Shown here: piece after piece, positions 1 through 8,016 of the stretch | Numbering within the stretch: position 1 is the stretch's first letter | Layout of the letters: every line of letters starts with the position of its first letter | DNA from: Desulfurococcales archaeon | GTDB taxonomy: Archaea > Thermoproteota > Thermoprotei_A > Sulfolobales > Ignisphaeraceae | Assembly (NCBI GenBank): GCA_027037025.1 | Contig: JALWBS010000005.1 | Location: forward strand, 1-48,610 | Reading direction: 5' to 3' | DNA: 48,610 nt | The notes under the pieces: model-generated | Told to the model about the DNA's origin: nothing | Database searches by the model: none | The model's input: only the letters and a program-made list of their open reading frames with translations | Translations under genes and position numbers: made by a program

Positions 1-244
1 TCCTTCCACCAACCACCTCCGGACGTATCTTGAGCGCCCTACCCTTCGTTAGGTAGTTCACGTAAACCTCCTTGATATCGATGGTCGATGGAGCCACTAG
101 GTACCTAAGCTTACCGGATTCGCTTAGACACATCACGTGGATAGTATTGGTCTTGCTCAGCACATCGAGTACGTAGCACTCCTCCTCCCTAATCGGTCGC
201 TGAACCGCGAAGAACTTGAGAACGCCTCGATCCACCCTAGGCAT
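1..244 (-). CDS. Unknown protein, N-terminal part (joins 48243..48610 if circular)
   Basis: This is the 5' part of a minus-strand gene that runs off base 1. It starts at ATG 244, overlapping the end of the upstream RHH gene by 8 bases, so the two are probably translationally coupled. The 81 visible codons have no stop and begin MPRVDRGVLKFF. Joined to the frame entering at base 48610 they give an unbroken 203-residue protein, which supports a circular genome cut inside this gene. No family was recognised. Confidence 0.6.
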   Translation of the reverse strand, partial: MPRVDRGVLKFFAVQRPIREEECYVLDVLSKTNTIHVMCLSESGKLRYLVAPSTIDIKEVYVNYLTKGRALKIRPEVVGGR

Positions 245-626
245 TGAGCTCCACCCTCACAACCCTCATACGATCATTAACATCGTCGTACCGAACCACG
301 ATCTTAACATTGTTTAGACACAGATCGTACTCCTCATAACTATTGTAATCCCGATAGAGACCCGGAAAGCACGAGTAAGCGACTAGATCCTCCTTAGACA
401 TCTCCTGAAGAACCCTCTCCAAAACCTTGAGCGATAGCTTGAGCCTAGCAACAGCAGACTCGAAATCCTTACCCTCCACAATATCCAGCAGAACATTCAT
501 CGCCTTATCCCACGTAATATCCTCACCAACGCTAGCAGCGATCTCAGCCTTGATCCTCCTCAATCTATTCAGAGTCTTTCTAGAGACCGGAATCGTGGAG
601 ATCTGATCATTAGCTTTCTTCAACAA
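237..626 (-). CDS. Ribbon-helix-helix domain protein
   Basis: A 129-residue protein. Residues about 9-50 have the pattern of a CopG/Arc-type RHH DNA-binding domain: a short strand (STIPVSRKTL), a helix with RLRRIKAEI, a turn with GEDITWDKA and a second helix. The C-terminal half is of unknown function. The start is a TTG placed six bases after GGTGT; a TATATATAA box lies about 40 bases further upstream (near 660-668). It is the last clearly promoted gene of the minus-strand arm before the repeat-rich region and is followed by the gene crossing the junction. Likely role: transcriptional regulator. Confidence 0.7.
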   Translation of the reverse strand: MLKKANDQISTIPVSRKTLNRLRRIKAEIAASVGEDITWDKAMNVLLDIVEGKDFESAVARLKLSLKVLERVLQEMSKEDLVAYSCFPGLYRDYNSYEEYDLCLNNVKIVVRYDDVNDRMRVVRVELNA

Positions 627-1050
627 CCTAACACCAGCACACCCTATCTCTAGGACTCGGTTATATATTTAATTACCTATATAGAATGGAGAGGGTAAAA
701 CGTCTAATTAAAAGAATGTCCGCCATCGCAAGTGGTACAAGATTCCCACTATTTATATTTTCATCACAATAACGATGTTAATCACATAAACATCTAGAGC
801 ATTATGAATTCAGTAGAGATGTAAGATGCTACGAGAGCCGTACTTATACATGCTTAAACCTTGGTGAAGTACCATCTAGACTTATAAGCTCTCTAACCTC
901 TTTCTACTCGATGAAGGGATAGGGTGATGATGCCAATCAACGCTATTAAGAGGTGTCGATTGTCAATGCTTCCGACATCGACATCAATTCTACCGATATC
1001 GCTACTGATGGGGTCTGGATGACGGAAGAGCATACACATCGACATCAATT

Positions 1051-1066
1051 CTAGCGATATCGCTAG
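1051..1066. repeat. Perfect 16-bp palindrome
   Basis: CTAGCGATATCGCTAG is its own reverse complement. It lies in the second 61-bp repeat; the first repeat has a one-base-different version. It may be a binding site for a dimeric protein. Confidence 0.75.
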
Positions 1067-1096
1067 CGACTTGCTCTAGATGTGGAAAGAGCATAG

Positions 1097-1122
1097 ACTT
1101 CGACATCTATTCTATGTATATG
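1097..1122 (+). repeat. Left arm of a perfect 26-bp inverted repeat
   Basis: The 26 bases starting ACTTCGACATCTATTC are the exact reverse complement of 1525-1550. The arm covers the start of the third 61-bp repeat. Confidence 0.85.
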
Positions 1123-1524
1123 CCCAGCGATTTGCTCTAGATGTGGAAAGCGTTCCATGACTAGCACTCATAATAGCGTCAAGGAATTCTATCGTCATTT
1201 TCTCCTTGGGCTCACCGTAATTCTATAATTTAGTTTCTGAACTCAATTCTATGCACTTCGACAGCCCCACGTACCATGCAATTCTTCATTTACTGACAGA
1301 CCATTCAACTCTATAGACGTATCAGCAAGGATCCTCATATGTCGATTACCCCCTATTATATATATACAGAGAGAGCGCGCACTCTCCCCACGTAACTCCT
1401 TAGGATGAGACCGTGAGCTCTTGACGCTTTCGATGTTTGTGCACCCATCGCTGGAATAGCTGTCGAGTCCCGGCATTTGGCTGTCGAAGACTGACTCTTT
1501 CGACTTGTAGACCACGTCTCTCCA

Positions 1525-1550
1525 CATATACATAGAATAGATGTCGAAGT
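1525..1550 (-). repeat. Right arm of a perfect 26-bp inverted repeat
   Basis: Exact reverse complement of 1097-1122, with 402 bp between the arms. Perfect identity next to diverged repeats suggests recent copying or selection for a protein-binding site. Confidence 0.85.
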
Positions 1551-2198
1551 TCATCTCTATATACTTAACAGATTTCTATAGTATCTAATATTCTGGAGTA
1601 TATAAAAGTGTAGATGTCAATGTTATCTTCTATCTATATCCCACTGATATTCATCATATCAAGGTATAGAATTGAAAGTCGAGAACTCAAGTTCTATTCA
1701 TTGAAGGTTTGTCAAGTCATAAATGTATAGACCTTGAAGGTCATCTTGTTTAAGAAACTATCGCAGTAGTTACAATTGAGGTTTATACCCCCAGAGTACA
1801 CTCTTGCAAAGAGGTGAAAAGTGCACCACAGAACTATGTCGAAACAGATGAAAAGAGCAAACCTCCCACTTCAGACCCACTTGTCACGCTGACGAATGAG
1901 TTAAACAGTTAGTATCATCGATTCAATTGACATCAACTCTATACAGTACACAGTAATTGTGTATATAGATGACTATGCCATGGATTTGATTCATGTTCAG
2001 ATAATCGATATAGTTGATATATAAATACCTGCTACTTACCAATCCAAGAATAGAACTTGGTTCATAACCATCGCATATGTTGATAGAATAGATAGTAAAA
2101 ATGTTAGCTAACCTACGAAGAGGTTCGGTTTTATCAATATTATGCTAACGATCAACTTAAAAACTCAGTTACTGAACCAATAACCGGGTGCTTGGAGC

Positions 2199-2471
2199 GT
2201 GATCACGTCAGAGAATCAAGCCGAAGGTGGAGTGCGGAAGATAAGTTTCAGCGAGTGGAAGAGAAAGACTATGATGCTCCTCGTGAACCTCGCCGCGAGC
2301 ACGAGCAACGAGAAGGAGAGAAGGGACTTGACATCGCTGATAAACGAGCTATACTCGTTGAGGTACAAAGACATTCCTATGTGGCTACGGTATCTATGGG
2401 CTTACTGCGAATATCATAAGAGGTTCGATGTCTGCAAAGAGATAACGTCATTCGATGTCGAACCTAGCTAG
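2199..2471 (+). CDS. Small unknown helical protein
   Basis: A 90-residue protein starting at GTG 2199 (MITSENQAEGG). It looks largely helical, with a hydrophobic stretch around TMMLLVNLAAS and a tryptophan/tyrosine-rich segment (MWLRYLWAYCEYH). An overlapping frame from 2192 is less protein-like. Its end overlaps the end of the convergent membrane protein by 8 bases. No family was recognised; it is the first plus-strand gene after the repeat region. Confidence 0.5.
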   Translation: MITSENQAEGGVRKISFSEWKRKTMMLLVNLAASTSNEKERRDLTSLINELYSLRYKDIPMWLRYLWAYCEYHKRFDVCKEITSFDVEPS

Positions 2472-2772
2472 AACCATATCTTTTCTTCAGTATTTTCATA
2501 GCTATTTGCATATCTATGTACTTGAGCAACAGCTCTTCGTGTTCGTTGAGCTTCTGCTCGATTTTCGCCTCTATCAATGGATCTAGCTCGCTACACATCG
2601 ACTTCACCTTGTTTATCTCGTTCAGTAGCATTAGCGTTCTCTCTCTTACCGATGATGATAGCATTGACACCGTGGTTAGAAGGTTCATAACTACCTTGCG
2701 AAGTCTATAGATGTACGCTATGCTTGGCGCGAACAGGCATAGAGCAAAAATCATGCTAAGTACATCGACCAC
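2464..2772 (-). CDS. Small protein with N-terminal membrane anchor and coiled coil
   Basis: A 102-residue protein. Residues about 3-22 are hydrophobic (VLSMIFALCLFAPSIAYIY), followed by two long charged helices (residues about 30-98) with heptad-like leucines. The start is GTG 2772, six bases after GGTGCG; a GTTTTATAG box lies about 35 bases further upstream. It is the only minus-strand gene in this block and is divergent from the HTH/zinc-finger gene. Function unknown. Confidence 0.6.
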   Translation of the reverse strand: MVDVLSMIFALCLFAPSIAYIYRLRKVVMNLLTTVSMLSSSVRERTLMLLNEINKVKSMCSELDPLIEAKIEQKLNEHEELLLKYIDMQIAMKILKKRYGSS

Positions 2773-2957
2773 GTTCGCACCAGCTCAAAGATGGTGTGGT
2801 CTTGCTATAAAACGCTGGGTAGTTTCTATACTCAATTAGTTCTAATAGTTGCAGAGATCCTATTATATATCTAATATATAGGAGAGAGCTATGGTGACTG
2901 CGCGGTGGATCCGAGTAATCGTTCCGCTTATATATCCCGCTAGATAGATCTGCTCCG

Positions 2958-3452
2958 GTGTCGCCCGTGTCTAACCAAATCAATTCTAACCTAAACATAG
3001 GATCGGTTGAAAACGCATTGAAGCACATCGTCAAGTACCTAGTCATTAAGAAGCTGAGCGGCGATGATACCTATATCGAGGCTATGAAGATGTACTTCCT
3101 AAACAACCTTAGTCCGAGCGATATCGCGGTAGCACTCGGAGAATCGAAGAACGTTGCTCACTCCGTTAGAAATAGAGTATACGAGATACTGAACAAGTTC
3201 AACGCGCCCAAGTCTCCCACGTTCGTAAGAGAGCTTGTTAGAATCGCTCTTAGATGCATCGAGTGGCTGGAGCCAATCCTCGTTAGAGAAAGGGGTTTGT
3301 ATAGATGCAAAGTCTGTGGAGCTTGGATAAGCATGGATAGATACTCTAGGACTAGGCACGTAGCTTATAAACATGCCAACCTAGTCAATCGATTGACACG
3401 AACAGCGCTGTCCAAGGCGAAGAACCTTGTCTCCAACCACGAAGATATCTAG
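2958..3452 (+). CDS. HTH and C2H2 zinc-finger regulator (paralog family, copy 1)
   Basis: A 164-residue protein. Residues about 48-75 form an HTH of the type that reads NLSPSDIAVALGESKN. Residues about 117-140 contain a zinc finger, CKVCG ... RHVAYKH, preceded by the signature EPILVRERGLYR. The same arrangement occurs in the genes at 37048-37608 and 32853-33311, so this is a three-member paralog family. The start is GTG 2958, with a second GTG nine bases on; a TTATATAT box is at about 2932-2939. Likely role: DNA-binding transcription regulator. Confidence 0.7.
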   Translation: MSPVSNQINSNLNIGSVENALKHIVKYLVIKKLSGDDTYIEAMKMYFLNNLSPSDIAVALGESKNVAHSVRNRVYEILNKFNAPKSPTFVRELVRIALRCIEWLEPILVRERGLYRCKVCGAWISMDRYSRTRHVAYKHANLVNRLTRTALSKAKNLVSNHEDI

Positions 3453-3789
3453 CGACGATGTTGAGGAAGATCATAGATACGGAATAGCTATTTTAATCTC
3501 TCTAATCATCATACCCTTCGTAGCGATCTACCTATCGAAATTCTTTGAGCAACACCTAGAGGAGCTTGAGGTAGTAGCATCGATAATCGTTACGGTAGCA
3601 ATGATTTTTGCGCTGAGATCAAGCAAGCTAAGTATTCGAAGCAAGATCTTGATAGTAACCCTCGTCGTAGTCATAACCTTGGCGTCGTTCAACGCCACCA
3701 GTATTAGAATTGAAGAGATCTACTTCTTAATAGGGTTAATGATAGCGACATGGGTATCGATCTACATCGACACCTCACCAATAGAGTAG
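3427..3789 (+). CDS. Membrane protein, about four TM segments
   Basis: A 120-residue protein from TTG 3427, overlapping the end of the regulator gene by 26 bases. Hydrophobic segments lie near residues 20-38 (GIAILISLIIIPFVAIYL), 47-64, 74-88 (ILIVTLVVVITLASF) and 99-113. Function unknown. The long overlap suggests coupled translation with the regulator. Confidence 0.55.
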   Translation: MSPTTKISSDDVEEDHRYGIAILISLIIIPFVAIYLSKFFEQHLEELEVVASIIVTVAMIFALRSSKLSIRSKILIVTLVVVITLASFNATSIRIEEIYFLIGLMIATWVSIYIDTSPIE

Positions 3790-3861
3790 CTTTATACTCT
3801 CACCTAGTTTGGGCTAGCCCACAGAGCGTTGCGCACACCATCGAGTTCTGATGGGTTTAAA

Positions 3862-3875
3862 CTATATCGATATAG
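3862..3875. promoter_or_regulatory. 14-bp perfect palindrome, candidate operator
   Basis: CTATATCGATATAG is fully palindromic. It lies in the 199-bp gap before the gene at 3989, about 75 bases upstream of that gene's box A. It could be a site for one of the RHH or HTH regulators. Confidence 0.35.
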
Positions 3876-3948
3876 AGAATTCGATGAGAAAGGAATAGAG
3901 AGATCATCACCCCAGCTCTCCGGAGCGCGGTATCCTCAACATAACACC

Positions 3949-3957
3949 GTTTATTTC
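3949..3957 (+). promoter_or_regulatory. Box A promoter of the gene at 3989
   Basis: GTTTATTTC, 32-40 bases before the ATG. The same word in the same place precedes the genes at 5071 and 6851, which makes it the standard promoter of this arm. Confidence 0.55.
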
Positions 3958-3988
3958 ATTACGGATCTAGAGTGTGTTGGTGACGTAA

Positions 3989-4585
3989 ATGAGCTACAGA
4001 CCTAGGTCAATAACCATAAGCGAGCTTCGGAAACGACCCATTGAAGAGCTTGCGAAGATACATATGGATCTAACAAGGTACATCGTCGCTATGCAACAAG
4101 GAAAGTTTAGAGAAGCCGAGCACATATCAAAGATTCTCTTTTCTGAGCTGGGAACAGAGATAACCAACGTTCTTCAAGCCGATGAAATAAGGAGAGAGGT
4201 TCATAAGGTAATCAAGGAGAGAGCGATTGAAGAAGCTAGAAAGAACGATACTAAGATCGTTATAAAGGCTCCATTCGTAATTCCAGATGTTGAAGCGGTT
4301 GCGCTATCCTTCGCTGATAAGCTGAAGTATGGAAAGGTGGTTATCGATAGGGATAGTATTCAGATAGACGAGCATGAGATCATGTACTACAGAAGCCATG
4401 TAGAGCCTGTTGGGTATGGTATGCATATATCGATCGATAAGATAGGTAATAGATTGGAGCTAAACGGAGAGGTTTATGGGAGGATAGGCGAGGATATAGA
4501 CTACGAATACGTGATAGAATCCATGTCGCTCAGAGATGTTAAGAAGCTCATCGACTCTGGGGAGCTGAACATCGATGAGATATGA
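3989..4585 (+). CDS. Unknown 198-residue protein
   Basis: Starts at ATG 3989 after GGTGACGTAA. The N-terminal half is helical and charged (ELRKRPIEELAKIHMDL); the C-terminal half looks alpha/beta. No motif was recognised. The stop codon is TGA, and the same frame stays open through the next 23 codons into the following gene, so the two may once have been one 340-residue gene. Confidence 0.7.
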   Translation: MSYRPRSITISELRKRPIEELAKIHMDLTRYIVAMQQGKFREAEHISKILFSELGTEITNVLQADEIRREVHKVIKERAIEEARKNDTKIVIKAPFVIPDVEAVALSFADKLKYGKVVIDRDSIQIDEHEIMYYRSHVEPVGYGMHISIDKIGNRLELNGEVYGRIGEDIDYEYVIESMSLRDVKKLIDSGELNIDEI

Positions 4586-4654
4586 GAGGATGAATATGCG
4601 TGTAGATTCCTTAAGAAGATTCAGAGCGGTGATTTCGAAGGTCTTGACAGATAC

Positions 4655-5011
4655 ATGTTTATAATGAGCGATAAGTGCTTGACCGCGTCGGAGTACTGCT
4701 TCTTGTTGTCGAACGGAGAGTATCTGAACGTTGTTTACATGACTCCAGACACCGAAGCTATTCTAATAAGAGAGCTGGGAGACGAAGCTGTGAGGTTCCC
4801 AATAGTTGAGAAGCTTAGATCCCTTGGTCTGGATGCCTACGTGGATTATATATACCATGCGGCGGAAGATATTGGAGCAGAAGCTGGTGGTGTTGTACAC
4901 ATAGCTTTTCACAAGGATCTAGAGATTAAGAGCGCTGAGGACGAGGTGAAAGCGGCTAGGGAGATCGAGAGGATATTGAATGGAATAGCAAAGATATGGA
5001 AAGGTATGTAG
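4655..5011 (+). CDS. Unknown protein, in frame with the preceding gene
   Basis: 118 residues from ATG 4655. This ATG lacks a good ribosome binding site, and the frame is open back to the TGA at 4583-4585, adding a plausible EDEYACRFLKKIQSGDF peptide. It may be the distal half of a split gene, a read-through product or a separate gene. The body contains the segment GVVHIAFHKDLEIKSAEDE and a helical C-terminus. Function unknown. Confidence 0.55.
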   Translation: MFIMSDKCLTASEYCFLLSNGEYLNVVYMTPDTEAILIRELGDEAVRFPIVEKLRSLGLDAYVDYIYHAAEDIGAEAGGVVHIAFHKDLEIKSAEDEVKAAREIERILNGIAKIWKGM

Positions 5012-5031
5012 CGCTATACCTTCGTATAAAA

Positions 5032-5046
5032 CGATTTATTTATTTT
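5032..5046 (+). promoter_or_regulatory. Box A promoter inside the long ORF, favouring a start at 5071
   Basis: CGATTTATTTATTTT matches the box A before 3989 and 6851. It lies 25-40 bases before TTG 5071, which has GGTGTTAGC directly upstream. The open frame reaches back to ATG 4996, but the promoter would then be inside the gene. Confidence 0.5.
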
Positions 5047-5070
5047 GTGGATATGGTGATCGGTGTTAGC

Positions 5071-6780
5071 TTGTCGAAGTACAAGGATCTTCATATAGGG
5101 GTTATCATCTCTAAGAATCTCCGCATCGTTCCTAGAGCTAAGCATATCGAGGTTTGTCTCGCTCCCATTCCTGAATTCGGCTTTCTAGCTACGCCCAAGG
5201 AACTGTGTCAAGATCTCAAATCTATGCGTAGAGATGTTTCTCGTCATATCGAACCGATCTCGTTTGAATCTCCTATACGCGATGTAGCCCGCTTCTTTAC
5301 CTACGAAATAATCTCAAGAATTGGTTTTCCATCAGCGAAAGTCGAGATGATTGAACCCGATCGCTTCGAGGTAATGCTACGCAGAGCTATATCCACTATT
5401 ATTAGCTCTAGTTGTGATACTAGCAATGCCGATCCTAGCTATGTGCTATACGTAGATGGGGGAATCAAGATTTACCCAGCTGTTAAGATTGGTAAAAGCG
5501 TTGCTACTCTGGTACCCATGGTTATAAGCGAGGAAATTGCTGAAAAGATACTGAGCGCAACCTTCTTCTTCGACCTAGAAAGAGCCTTGCGGCAACAGTT
5601 GCTTAACATGGATCTCATACATGTTCTACACATTCTTCATAGACCAGCATCTACATCGAGCTTAGAACGTGTACTACGCGAAAGACCGTTACCTAGAGAA
5701 GAACTCGAAAAACTTCTACAGGTCTTTAACATCGCTAGGAAGCTTAGCCAAATCAAGGAATGGTTCAAACATACCATCGAGATCAATAGGGGAATTTCGA
5801 CGATCGTCGACGCACTGAAATCCATTACGTCAGTGGTTCTCTTCGGTAGGTGCTCACTAATTAAGTATATTAGCTCCAAGATCTGCTCGTTGCTAGATCT
5901 ACTAGATTTCGATTTGTATAAGGGATACCTCACTCCAAAAACAATCGAGGGCATAGAAGCGGTTGCGAAGATGCTTAAAGATATCGGTATCGAGGTACGC
6001 AAACCGAAGAAAATCAGGAACTTGGAAACCGCCCTACGCACAACGATGGAGATGATTATGAACTTTGCTTCGTTCTTAACTAAGCTATTTAAAAACGGCT
6101 ATTTCATAGCTACGAAGAACAGCATTGGAGAAAGAGTGGTACTACGGTTTCTAACTGCGTTGAGCAACCTAGCAGACTCTGGATTACCTATAAATCCCAA
6201 CGATCTGAAGTACTCTGTCATAATCGTAGCTCCAGAATCGATATACGTAGAAGTTTCGACATCTCCTATTAACTTCATTGACGCAGTTATAGACTACCGC
6301 AATGGTGTAGCTGATATAGTCTGTACTGGCAAAGCGTATCGTCAATACATTGCATCACTTATACAACGCTTAATTCATCCGAAGGAAGTGCGCGAGGTTA
6401 AAGATCGTATAGTGATAGAGTTCGAGCCGTCTCCAGAGAACGTTGAGAAGTTGTGTGCGGCTTTAGCTACTATGATGTCTTTCGATGCTAGGTGGGAAGA
6501 GATATCGTTAGAAGCGCAGAACGCCGCAGAGAAGCTAATCAACGAAAATCCAGAGAAAGCTCTGGAGATCATATCTAGGGAAATAGGTGTTTCACTAGAT
6601 GAGCTGAAGAGATATGCAAAGAAGATCGCTTTGATCATGTCCTCAGCAACGCTTGAAGAATACGAGAAGTGGTTTAAGAACGAGGTTGTCGAGACCTCTA
6701 TATCTGTAAGTAGAGAGCTAGAAACGTTATCTAATATCCTATCTAAGTACTTATCTAAGGTTAGGCAAGGAAGTCGATAG
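5071..6780 (+). CDS. Large unknown protein
   Basis: A protein of about 569 residues, mixed in the N-terminal part (MSKYKDLHIGVIISKNLRI) and strongly helical afterwards. The frame is open from ATG 4996, but the promoter and a GGTG site favour TTG 5071. No nucleotide-binding, nuclease or polymerase motif is visible. It is the largest gene of the left arm, so it is a candidate for a replication or recombination factor by position only. Confidence 0.7.
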   Translation: MSKYKDLHIGVIISKNLRIVPRAKHIEVCLAPIPEFGFLATPKELCQDLKSMRRDVSRHIEPISFESPIRDVARFFTYEIISRIGFPSAKVEMIEPDRFEVMLRRAISTIISSSCDTSNADPSYVLYVDGGIKIYPAVKIGKSVATLVPMVISEEIAEKILSATFFFDLERALRQQLLNMDLIHVLHILHRPASTSSLERVLRERPLPREELEKLLQVFNIARKLSQIKEWFKHTIEINRGISTIVDALKSITSVVLFGRCSLIKYISSKICSLLDLLDFDLYKGYLTPKTIEGIEAVAKMLKDIGIEVRKPKKIRNLETALRTTMEMIMNFASFLTKLFKNGYFIATKNSIGERVVLRFLTALSNLADSGLPINPNDLKYSVIIVAPESIYVEVSTSPINFIDAVIDYRNGVADIVCTGKAYRQYIASLIQRLIHPKEVREVKDRIVIEFEPSPENVEKLCAALATMMSFDARWEEISLEAQNAAEKLINENPEKALEIISREIGVSLDELKRYAKKIALIMSSATLEEYEKWFKNEVVETSISVSRELETLSNILSKYLSKVRQGSR

Positions 6781-6796
6781 CTTGCTCAATCTCAAC

Positions 6797-6806
6797 GTTT
6801 ATTTAT
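6797..6806 (+). promoter_or_regulatory. Box A promoter of the gene at 6851
   Basis: GTTTATTTAT, 45-54 bases before the GTG start, followed by a strong GAGGTGGGAGC ribosome binding site. Confidence 0.5.
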
Positions 6807-6850
6807 CTGTTCTGTATCTGAGTAGCTACGAGTAGGATTGAGGTGGGAGC

Positions 6851-7234
6851 GTGTCGGAGGATCAAAACATTTTGAGGATAGAGAGGAGGCGCAGGAGGAA
6901 GAGGAAGATCGAGATCATCGATAACGTGGTTGTGCTCAGAAAGAAGCTGGAGCACTACTTCGATCTACCGATAAACGTAGCTACGTGGGCTAAGAAGAAC
7001 CTAGATGTGATAGATTGGCTAGTCTTCGATTCTCCAATAGCTAGCAGGTTGAGGAATCCGTACAGCGTGCGAACGCTCATAATCTTGCTCTATGCTAGGT
7101 CGCATGACATTCCGATAGCTAGGATATCGAAGTTGGTGAACATGGCTCCAGAACAGCTCTATAGAATGGAGAGGATACTGGATAGGTGTAAGATCAAGGA
7201 CTTGGTCTACAACATACTTCGCCTTCGCAGGTGA
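6851..7234 (+). CDS. Unknown basic protein, paralog of 36801..37208
   Basis: 127 residues from GTG 6851. The N-terminus is very basic (ERRRRRKRKIEI), suggesting nucleic-acid binding. Residues about 38-120 align with the protein at 36801: both have LP, a tryptophan-containing helix, a (D/E)WL(V/I)(F/L) motif, R(F/L)LR, a hydrophobic (I/V)LLY helix and a final RM.RIL segment. The pattern PIARISKLVNMAPEQLYRM looks like an HTH. Likely a DNA-binding regulator. Confidence 0.65.
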   Translation: MSEDQNILRIERRRRRKRKIEIIDNVVVLRKKLEHYFDLPINVATWAKKNLDVIDWLVFDSPIASRLRNPYSVRTLIILLYARSHDIPIARISKLVNMAPEQLYRMERILDRCKIKDLVYNILRLRR

Positions 7235-7271
7235 AGGCGCTCTCCTTGGAGAGTCAAAGAAATGTATTTTT
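7221..7271 (+). terminator. Hairpins and T-run after the gene at 6851
   Basis: Two short stems, GCCTTC/GAAGGC across the stop codon and TCTCC/GGAGA after it, are followed by a TTTTT run at about 7266-7270. T-runs suffice for archaeal termination; the hairpins may add to it. Confidence 0.4.
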
Positions 7272-7339
7272 ACGTCGGTTCACGTAGGGATTCACAGGTT
7301 TTATTGAATGGGTCTGAAGCGTGCGGGGATATATGGCGG

Positions 7340-7351
7340 AAACGCGCGTTT
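7340..7351. promoter_or_regulatory. 12-bp palindrome before the serine recombinase
   Basis: AAACGCGCGTTT lies 20-31 bases before the GTG start and before the GGAGGTG site. It is a candidate operator or part of a recombination site. Confidence 0.3.
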
Positions 7352-7370
7352 TCACGGAGGTGCGGGGAGC

Positions 7371-8015
7371 GTGTCGAGCGGGGAGATCGTGCTGGGCTAC
7401 GCTAGGGTGAGCATCGCGAGGGAGGATCTCGCCAACCAAGAGACGGCGATTAGGGAGCACTGCGAGAGGAAAGGCTACCGCTTGCTGAAGGTGTTCCACG
7501 ACGTGGTGACCGGCACGCTCGACCCTATGGAGAGACCCGGATTCAGAAAAATGATTGAGTACGCGACCGAGCTGGGGATTCACAAGGTTGTTGTATTCGA
7601 TGTTTCTAGGCTTGGTAGGAGACTCGTTGAGGTGGTTAGGGCTCTCAGCGAGTTGTATAAGCGTGGAATAGTTGTTGAATTCGTTAGGCATCCCGAGCTC
7701 GACACAACTAATCCGGTGATATACAACACGTTGATCCTCGCGTTCACGCTAGCGGCTGAGCTGGAGAGGGAGGCGATGAAGGAGAGGATGGAGGCGGCTA
7801 GAAGAGCCGGTAAGAGGGTTGGTAGGAAGCCGACTTCGATTCCATGGGACTTGGTGGAGAAGTACCTTTCGAGGGGGCTAAACATTAGGGAGATATACAA
7901 GATCTTGATCGCCGACGGCTACCTGCGATACAAGCAACGTGGTGAGGAACGTGTTCTGAGCTACGAGCAGTTTCGTAGAAGGGTAAAGGAGTTTATCGAG
8001 TCTAGGAGGCGGTAG
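7371..8015 (+). CDS. Serine recombinase (resolvase/invertase type)
   Basis: 214 residues. The catalytic domain begins with GYARVS, whose serine is the expected nucleophile, and continues with the resolvase landmarks VVFDVSRLGRR and LERE.MKERMEAARRAGKRVGRKP, the long E-helix and hinge. The C-terminal 60 residues contain an HTH (SRGLNIREIYKILIADG). This is the small Tn3-resolvase/invertase architecture. The GTG at 7371 has GGAGGTG eight bases upstream, so it is preferred over the ATG at 7308. Likely roles: multimer resolution, inversion or integration. A coupled gene follows after one base. Confidence 0.85.
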   Translation: MSSGEIVLGYARVSIAREDLANQETAIREHCERKGYRLLKVFHDVVTGTLDPMERPGFRKMIEYATELGIHKVVVFDVSRLGRRLVEVVRALSELYKRGIVVEFVRHPELDTTNPVIYNTLILAFTLAAELEREAMKERMEAARRAGKRVGRKPTSIPWDLVEKYLSRGLNIREIYKILIADGYLRYKQRGEERVLSYEQFRRRVKEFIESRRR

Positions 8016-8016
8016 A

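Larger units (their letters stand above)
976..1158. repeat. Three tandem 61-bp direct repeats
   Basis: Units start at 976, 1037 and 1098, exactly 61 bp apart. Units 1 and 2 match at 28 of the first 29 bases (CATCGACATCAATTCTA, then C or G, then CGATATCGCTA). Units 2 and 3 share an exact 19-base block TTGCTCTAGATGTGGAAAG at 1071 and 1132. The copies are diverged, so this is an old iteron-like array. It is not a CRISPR array, since the whole unit repeats without unique spacers. Confidence 0.85.
627..2198. other. AT-rich repeat region between divergent genes; candidate origin or control region
   Basis: About 1.57 kb without a convincing gene, between the minus-strand RHH gene and the plus-strand left arm. 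It contains three 61-bp direct repeats, a perfect 26-bp inverted repeat 402 bp apart, a 16-bp palindrome and scattered degenerate copies, in both orientations, of a TTCGACATCNATTCTA-like word (near 1246, 1671 and 1925). Iterons, inverted repeats, AT-richness and position at a divergence point are typical of replication origins or partition sites; that function is inferred. Confidence 0.5.

Noticed and set aside
976..1158. Possible CRISPR array
   Set aside because: The entire 61-bp unit repeats with no unique spacers of constant length, and there are only three diverged units.
1249..1554. Minus-strand open frame of 101 codons in the repeat region
   Set aside because: It runs through the inverted repeat and serine-rich low-complexity sequence, has no ribosome binding site and looks non-coding.
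4996..5070. Upstream start of the large left-arm protein at ATG 4996
   Set aside because: A consensus box A sits inside this stretch, and TTG 5071 has GGTG directly upstream; kept only as an alternative.
7308..7370. ATG 7308 as start of the serine recombinase
   Set aside because: The extra 21 residues are unlike the family, and GTG 7371 has a strong GGAGGTG site and places GYARVS near the N-terminus as usual.
7371..8015. IS607-type transposase
   Set aside because: The long E-helix and C-terminal HTH follow the resolvase/invertase layout, whereas IS607 TnpA has its HTH at the N-terminus. The TnpB-like gene is 30 kb away.
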